A stretch of 64,000 nt of DNA from positions 744,001-808,000 of the forward strand of contig OY969703.1 in assembly GCA_963702075.1 (NCBI GenBank), read 5' to 3'. A model generated the notes under the pieces. That model saw only the letters and a list, made by a program, of their open reading frames with translations, made no database searches and was not told the DNA's origin. The stretch comes from VAYN01 sp963702075. GTDB taxonomy: Bacteria > Actinomycetota > Thermoleophilia > Solirubrobacterales > 70-9. The translations under genes and the position numbers were made by a program. Each line of letters starts with the position of its first letter. Positions within the stretch are counted from its first letter, which is position 1. Shown one piece after another: positions 60,191 through 64,000 of this stretch.

Positions 60191-60781
60191 CTACTCGTCC
60201 GAGTCGTCAGACTCGGACTCGCCGCCGCTGCCGTTGCTGGCGGGCTCGCCGGCGCGGCGGATGACGATCTGGTCGGCCTCGATGCGGACGGTTACGTCGC
60301 GCTTGCCGGCCCAGCTCTCTTTGTAGACGGGGTTGTCCTTGACCGAGGCGTCGAGCCAGAGGCCGTAGCCGTCCTCGTCGCCGTGGTCGAAGGTCGCCTC
60401 GATCTCTTTGCGGCGCCCGCGCCCGCCGCGGCGGCCGCGGCGACGACGGCGCCGGCGCCCGGCGCCCGGCTCGGTGCCCTCCTCGCGCTCCTCACGCTCG
60501 CCGCGCTCGTCGCGATCCTCGTCCTCGTCGCCCTCGTCCTCCTCGGCCTTTTCAGCCTCCTCGGCTTCGGTCGCGGCCTCGATCTCCGCTTCGATCTCGT
60601 CGCGAAGGTCGATTTCGCTCCCGCCGCTCTCCTCGCCGGGATTGAGGTCGTACTGCTTGCGGAAGTCGCGCAGCTCCTGGGCGCTGATCTCCAGCTGGTG
60701 GGCGATCCAGGCGTCCGTCCGCCCCTGTTGCACCCAGGCGCGGATCTGGTTTAGCTGCGGCTTCAGTGAGCGACGAGCCAT
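60191..60781 (-). CDS. HTH-like protein with acidic and Arg/Gly-rich stretches
   Basis: 196 residues. Residues 1-48 resemble a helix-turn-helix (LNQIRAWVQQGRTDAWIAHQLEISAQEL). Then a strongly acidic stretch (about 58-103, runs of Glu and Asp), a basic RRRRRRRGRRGGRGRR block (about 107-124), and a compact beta-rich end (KEIEATFDHGDEDGYGLWLD, VTVRIEADQIVIRR). Nucleic-acid binding is plausible from the RG block, but this is inference. Confidence 0.7.
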   Translation of the reverse strand: MARRSLKPQLNQIRAWVQQGRTDAWIAHQLEISAQELRDFRKQYDLNPGEESGGSEIDLRDEIEAEIEAATEAEEAEKAEEDEGDEDEDRDERGEREEREEGTEPGAGRRRRRRRGRRGGRGRRKEIEATFDHGDEDGYGLWLDASVKDNPVYKESWAGKRDVTVRIEADQIVIRRAGEPASNGSGGESESDDSDE

Positions 60782-60839
60782 CGGCGCGCGAGTCTATTGA
60801 AGGAGGGCATTCGGCTGCGTAGAGGAGAGAAGGTGGGGG

Positions 60840-61079
60840 TTACGACATCAGGAACGAGAGCGCCTCGAACATCGCCAGCACGACGACGATTACGGTCGCC
60901 GTCAGGCAGACCGCGAGGACGCTGAAGCGGACCTTCCCCTCCTGCTCGACGCGGTTGATCTTGCGCGCCCGCGACCGGTTGGCCGCGCGGCGGCGCAGCT
61001 GCTCGCGGCGGCGGCGCTCGAGGTAGGTCTCCTGCTCGAAGGCCGTCTCGAACTGGGAGATGCTCTGTCGCATTCTCAT
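60840..61079 (-). CDS. Small basic membrane protein
   Basis: 79 residues. A helical, Arg-rich N-terminal half (QETYLERRRREQLRRRAANRSRARKINR) leads to one hydrophobic helix (about 53-75) and ends in FLMS. Two in-frame ATGs (61079, 61073). No Shine-Dalgarno-like GGAGG. Function unknown; no family recognised. Confidence 0.6.
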   Translation of the reverse strand: MRMRQSISQFETAFEQETYLERRRREQLRRRAANRSRARKINRVEQEGKVRFSVLAVCLTATVIVVVLAMFEALSFLMS

Positions 61080-61171
61080 AAAGGAAAGTCCCAGGCGCCC
61101 TTGGGGAAGGCGTTGTGGAACAGCGGGAACCGTAGCAAAAGATCTTGCACGGCTTACGTTTAGCTCACATT

Positions 61172-61669
61172 TCAGCAGGCGCCCCAGAGGCCCCTGCCGG
61201 CCCGCGCAGCCGCGCTCTGAAGCCGTTTGAACTGCCTTGCGAAGCGGTCGTTCGGCGGGATCGCCAGGGTGCGGGCGAGGCCGCGCCGCGCCAGCTCGGC
61301 GTTGACGAAGCGGTCGCCCAGGTAGACGTAGGCGAGCAGGCGGCCGTAGACGTCTCGGCGCTCGACGCCGAAGACCAGCCGCACCCGCCGGTGGGTGACC
61401 AGGCGGGCGTTGAAGCGGTGCGCACGCGGGCCGAAGCACTGCACCGGCGTCTCCGGCTTCACCGTCTCGGGGGTGTCGACGCCGATGTAGCGGACATCCT
61501 CGTGCCGGCCGTCGATCAGGACTTCGATCGTGTCGCCGTCGACTGCCCGCAGCACGTATGCCTCGGCGCTCCGCGGCGGCGGATCGCTGAGGCGAATCTG
61601 CTCCCACGGCCGCAGGAGTAAAAGAGAGATCAGGGCAAGGAGGAAGAGGCTGCCGATATCGCGCCGCAC
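61172..61669 (-). CDS. Membrane-anchored/secreted staphylococcal-nuclease-like (SNase) protein
   Basis: 165 residues. An N-terminal hydrophobic segment (about 6-19) for export or anchoring, then an SNase OB-fold: AVDGDTIEVLIDGR, VRYIGVDTPET (catalytic Arg and Glu), and ERRDVYGRLLAYV (second catalytic Arg) with LARRGLART. Two Cys (VQCFGPRA and the terminal GAC) could form a disulfide. Degrades DNA/RNA with Ca2+ outside the cell. The gene is solitary. Confidence 0.9.
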   Translation of the reverse strand: MRRDIGSLFLLALISLLLLRPWEQIRLSDPPPRSAEAYVLRAVDGDTIEVLIDGRHEDVRYIGVDTPETVKPETPVQCFGPRAHRFNARLVTHRRVRLVFGVERRDVYGRLLAYVYLGDRFVNAELARRGLARTLAIPPNDRFARQFKRLQSAAARAGRGLWGAC

Positions 61670-61717
61670 CCCTGCTCAAGGCGCGGGGCGGGTGAAGTTC
61701 TCCCCCGAAAACTGGGT

Positions 61718-61760
61718 GCGCCGGTCATTTGCACCGCTATACGGAACAAATGACCGGCGC
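61718..61760 (-). terminator. Long perfect-stem terminator after the aldolase gene
   Basis: 13-bp perfect stem (61718-61730 with 61748-61760) with an inner CCG/CGG mini-stem in the 17-nt loop. It follows the aldolase stop by 6 bp in the minus direction; a TTTT run lies beyond. Confidence 0.75.
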
Positions 61761-61766
61761 GCTCCC

Positions 61767-62687
61767 CTACGGCGTACGCCGCACGTTGCTGAGCAGCGTC
61801 TCCTTGATCTGCTCGACGATCGCGACCGCCTCGTTCCACTCGCGCTGCCAGACGTTGCGGCCGAAGATCACGCCGGAGCCGCCGGCGCCCATCACGTCGC
61901 GGGTGTTCTGCAGGACCGTCTCGTCATCGGTCTTCGAGCCGCCGGAGAGGACGACGAGGGCGCGGCCGGCCGACTCGACGCACTGGCGGATCGCCTCGGT
62001 CTGGTCGACTTCCATCTCGTTGTAAGGGGCCGGGGCGTCCTTGTCCTTGCCCGGGTCGATCTTCGGCATGTTGAGCTTGACCACGTCGGCGCCCATCTCC
62101 ATCGCCATCCGCGCCGCGTAGTCGATCGCGTAGAAGCTGTTCTGGCCGCCCTTGGCCTCGACCGCTTCGCCGCGCGGGTAGCTCCAAACGACGAGCGGCA
62201 TCCCGAAGCGGTCGCATTCCTCGCGCACGCGGCGCAGCTGGGCGAGGTCCTCGTCCTGGCGCGGCGAGCCGACGTAGAGCGTGTAGCCGATCGCGTCGGC
62301 GCCGAGGCGGACGCCGTCCTCGACGCTGGCGTTGCAGCTCGAGAAGGCCTTGGCGGAGGAGGGGAGGTCGGTCTTGCCGTTGACCTTGAGGATCAGCGGC
62401 ACCCGGCCGGCGTAGTCGGGGTAGTACTTCTCGGCCATCCCGATCTGGCAGGCGAGGGCCGAGTAACCGGCCTCGGCGGCGAGCCGGAACTGGTAGTCGG
62501 GGTCCTTGGAGGCGGGGTTGGGGAAGAAGTCGCGCGGGCCGTGCTCGATCCCCTGGTCGATCGGCAGCAGCATCAGGGTCCCGTTGCCCGGGCCGAACTC
62601 GAAAAGAAGGCGGTGCAGGCGGGCGCGTTTGCCCGGCGGCAGGGCCTCCAGCAGCGATTTCTGCTCGGTCAGACTCTTCAACTCCAC
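61767..62687 (-). CDS. Class I (DhnA-type) fructose-bisphosphate aldolase
   Basis: 306 residues, GTG 62687 with GAGGAGGAA upstream. A DeoC/LacD-like TIM barrel: LPIDQGIEHGPRDFF at the start, CNASVEDGVRLGADAIGYTLY, the Schiff-base Lys in ADVVKLNMPK, and VVLSGGSKTDDE (phosphate site). This is the archaeal/E. coli FbaB-type class I enzyme of glycolysis or gluconeogenesis. The frame extends far upstream but over another gene. Confidence 0.9.
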   Translation of the reverse strand: MELKSLTEQKSLLEALPPGKRARLHRLLFEFGPGNGTLMLLPIDQGIEHGPRDFFPNPASKDPDYQFRLAAEAGYSALACQIGMAEKYYPDYAGRVPLILKVNGKTDLPSSAKAFSSCNASVEDGVRLGADAIGYTLYVGSPRQDEDLAQLRRVREECDRFGMPLVVWSYPRGEAVEAKGGQNSFYAIDYAARMAMEMGADVVKLNMPKIDPGKDKDAPAPYNEMEVDQTEAIRQCVESAGRALVVLSGGSKTDDETVLQNTRDVMGAGGSGVIFGRNVWQREWNEAVAIVEQIKETLLSNVRRTP

Positions 62688-62776
62688 GTGAAATTCCTCC
62701 TCGAAGATGGGTGTTTGGGGAGTATGCCACCGGAAACGGCCCAAAGGCAGCCGCAGTGCCGCTTCCGGGCTGCGGG

Positions 62777-62782
62777 TATCCT
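62777..62782 (+). promoter_or_regulatory. Candidate -10 box (TATCCT), leaderless start of 62790 gene
   Basis: TATCCT ends 7 nt before the ATG at 62790; no Shine-Dalgarno site. Confidence 0.5.
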
Positions 62783-62789
62783 CGACTGC

Positions 62790-63557
62790 ATGAGCGAGAC
62801 TGAGCTCAGCGTCATCTGCAAGAACTGCGGTTCCGAGGTCAGTCCCTACGTAACCGAGTGCCCCTACTGCGGCGCGCGGCTGCGCAAGCGGGCGCCGAAG
62901 CTGGAGCGGCGCGGGGACGGGCTCGAGGCGCAGCAGCCGCGGCGCAAGCGCAGACGGATGCCGCGCCCCGGCCGGCCCAGCTTCGCCGTCTCCGACGACC
63001 GCCCCTACGCCACGATCGCGATCGTCCTCGCCTCGGCGATCCTGCTGCTGATCCAGAAGGCCAGCGGCGACGCGCTGGAAACCTTCGGTGGCCTGATCGT
63101 CCCGCTCGAAGACCAGTGGTGGCGGATCTTCACCGCCCCGTTCGCCTATGTCGACCTCGGCTATCTCTTCGTCGTCGCGGTCGGGCTGGCGATCTTCGGG
63201 ACCGGGGTGGAGCGGCGCCTCGGCACCCTGCCGACCGCCGTCCTGCTGGTCGCCTGCGGCGCCCTCGGGATGCTGGTCGCAAGCGTCGTCGCCAACGCCC
63301 AGGGCGACTTCGCCGTCGTCGCCGGCGGCAACGGAATGGCGCTGGGCGCGGTCGCCGCCTGGTTCGCGATCCGCCGCGCCGAAGTCCACGGCTCGATCGG
63401 CGAGGACTACGACGCGATCGGCGTCGCGGTCGCCGCCGTCGTCCTGATTGCGCTGCCGCTCTTCGCCCCCACCGCGGACCTCGTCGCCGGCCTGGTCGGC
63501 GGTGTCGTCGGCGGTCTCGCCGGTCTTGCCGCCTCGGCGCTGCACCCCTCCGAATAG
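62790..63557 (+). CDS. Zinc-ribbon plus pseudo-rhomboid membrane protein
   Basis: 255 residues. N-terminal zinc ribbon with CKNCG and CPYCG (about 10-30), a basic linker (RRKRRRMPRPGRP), then six hydrophobic segments with rhomboid-like features: DQWWRIFTAPFAYVDLGYL and GTGVERRLG. Where active rhomboids have GxSG, this has GGNGMALG, and where the His of the last helix should be, it reads TADLVAGLVGG. Both catalytic residues are missing, so it should be proteolytically dead. Possible regulator or chaperone of membrane proteins; inference. Confidence 0.75.
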   Translation: MSETELSVICKNCGSEVSPYVTECPYCGARLRKRAPKLERRGDGLEAQQPRRKRRRMPRPGRPSFAVSDDRPYATIAIVLASAILLLIQKASGDALETFGGLIVPLEDQWWRIFTAPFAYVDLGYLFVVAVGLAIFGTGVERRLGTLPTAVLLVACGALGMLVASVVANAQGDFAVVAGGNGMALGAVAAWFAIRRAEVHGSIGEDYDAIGVAVAAVVLIALPLFAPTADLVAGLVGGVVGGLAGLAASALHPSE

Positions 63558-63560
63558 GGT
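63555..63560 (+). promoter_or_regulatory. Candidate -10 box (TAGGGT), leaderless start of 63568 gene
   Basis: TAGGGT includes the stop codon TAG of the preceding gene and ends 7 nt before the GTG at 63568. Confidence 0.45.
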
Positions 63561-63567
63561 TCTGCGG

Positions 63568-63906
63568 GTGCCTGACGAGACCGAGCTCGAGGCCGCGCTC
63601 GAGCGGCTGCTCGACCCGGAGCGTTTCTCCGCCGCCGAGCGCGTCGTCGCCCAGGCGGCGCCGCAGCTGCAGAAGGTGCTCGCGGCGGCGCTGGCCGAGG
63701 GCGGCTGGTTCGGCGAGCCGCACGAGGCGGAGTCGCTGAAGGCGGCCACCGTCCCCGACCCCGAGGAGCGGCTCACCGCCGTCCGTGCCCTGCTCGCCGA
63801 GGAGGCGAGGATGGGGATGATGGTTGGAGTGGCGGTCGGCTGGGCACTGAAGGAAGAGCTGGCTACGACCAACCCGAGCGATCCCGAACCACGAGGAGAG
63901 AGCTGA
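63568..63906 (+). CDS. Small acidic protein of unknown function
   Basis: 112 residues, GTG start. Helical and rich in Ala and Glu (ELEAALERLLDPERFSAAERVVAQAAPQLQKV), with GGWFGEPH in the middle and EARMGMMVGVAVGWALKEEL later. No membrane helix. The UPF0173 gene starts one base later. Likely a lineage-restricted gene. Confidence 0.7.
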   Translation: MPDETELEAALERLLDPERFSAAERVVAQAAPQLQKVLAAALAEGGWFGEPHEAESLKAATVPDPEERLTAVRALLAEEARMGMMVGVAVGWALKEELATTNPSDPEPRGES

Positions 63907-63907
63907 G

Positions 63908-64000
63908 ATGGAGATCAAGTACCACGGGCATTCCTGCTTCGAGCTGAGCGAGGGCGAGACGACCGTGCTGGTCGACCCCTTCCTGAAACCGAACAATCCC
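63908..64000 (+). CDS. UPF0173 metal-dependent hydrolase (start only, window edge)
   Basis: 31 residues seen: MEIKYHGHSCFELSEGETT then VLVDPFLKPNNP. The HGHSCFEL and DPFL opening is the metallo-beta-lactamase-fold UPF0173 (YtkL) family. AGGAGAG lies 7 nt upstream of the ATG at 63908. The remainder is outside the window. Confidence 0.85.
   Translation, partial: MEIKYHGHSCFELSEGETTVLVDPFLKPNNP

Noticed and set aside
61718..61760. Large inverted repeat considered as an insertion-sequence end or attachment site
   Set aside because: Only one copy in the window, no target duplication and no transposase; it fits a terminator after the aldolase gene.

Overview
The window looks like a chromosomal stretch from a high-GC actinobacterium, most likely class Thermoleophilia (Solirubrobacter/Conexibacter-like). 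The grounds are GC-rich codon use, an actinobacterial housekeeping gene order, dimeric GlyRS, FmdB, PucR, LCP and MMPL families, and secreted proteins of a type I associate with Solirubrobacterales (a CSLREAI beta-helix protein with an Ig-like tail, and a small Cys-containing secreted protein). There are no rRNA genes, CRISPR arrays, transposases or phage genes. One tRNA gene (Gln, UUG) is present. The genes are tightly packed; the largest gap without a recognised protein gene is about 260 bp.

Layout. 0-21 kb is mixed accessory and metabolic: the end of lon, a GT-C glycosyltransferase, a TetR regulator, an orphan membrane protein, an MMPL exporter, an amidase, two hydrolases, a diiron/SCP2 fusion, an acyl-CoA synthetase, two tandem FKBP lipoproteins, an AlkZ-like protein, GlyRS, FmdB and an LCP cell-wall ligase. 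21-58 kb carries rsmI, metG, tatD, ksgA, ispE, glmU, prs, rplY, pth, mfd, eno and ftsB in the order I recall from Mycobacterium tuberculosis. Lineage-specific genes interrupt it: an EcoRI-family restriction-modification pair between rsmI and metG, an ABC exporter, a DedA-PAP2 fusion, a secreted beta-helix protein, and an operon of two tandem Mur-ligase paralogues plus a glycosyltransferase. 58-64 kb holds a second GT-C membrane protein, small lineage-restricted genes, a secreted nuclease, a DhnA-type aldolase, a zinc-ribbon pseudo-rhomboid and the start of a UPF0173 hydrolase.

How genes work together. Many neighbours are translationally coupled by ATGA, GTGA or TGATG overlaps (rok-rsmI, metG-ABC, MTase-REase, ispE-dedA/PAP2, glmU-prs-GDPD, pth-echA, Mur2-GT). 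Cell-envelope work dominates: precursor supply (ispE, glmU, prs), wall assembly (LCP, ftsB, Mur-like ligases), lipid and isoprenoid handling (DedA-PAP2, MMPL, GDPD) and extracytoplasmic folding (two FKBPs, one parvulin).

Most interesting observations. (1) Genes for exported proteins write Glu almost only as GAA, while cytosolic neighbours write GAG, with other codons still GC-rich. (2) Several genes have no possible ATG/GTG/TTG start and seem to use CTG. (3) A TAnnnT hexamer sits 6-8 nt before many starts, implying widespread leaderless transcripts. (4) The Mur-ligase pair joins MurD-like ATPase motifs to a MurE-like C-terminal domain without the usual ligand residues. (5) The restriction enzyme keeps the exact EcoRI catalytic spacing but is paired with an alpha-class (D12) methylase.
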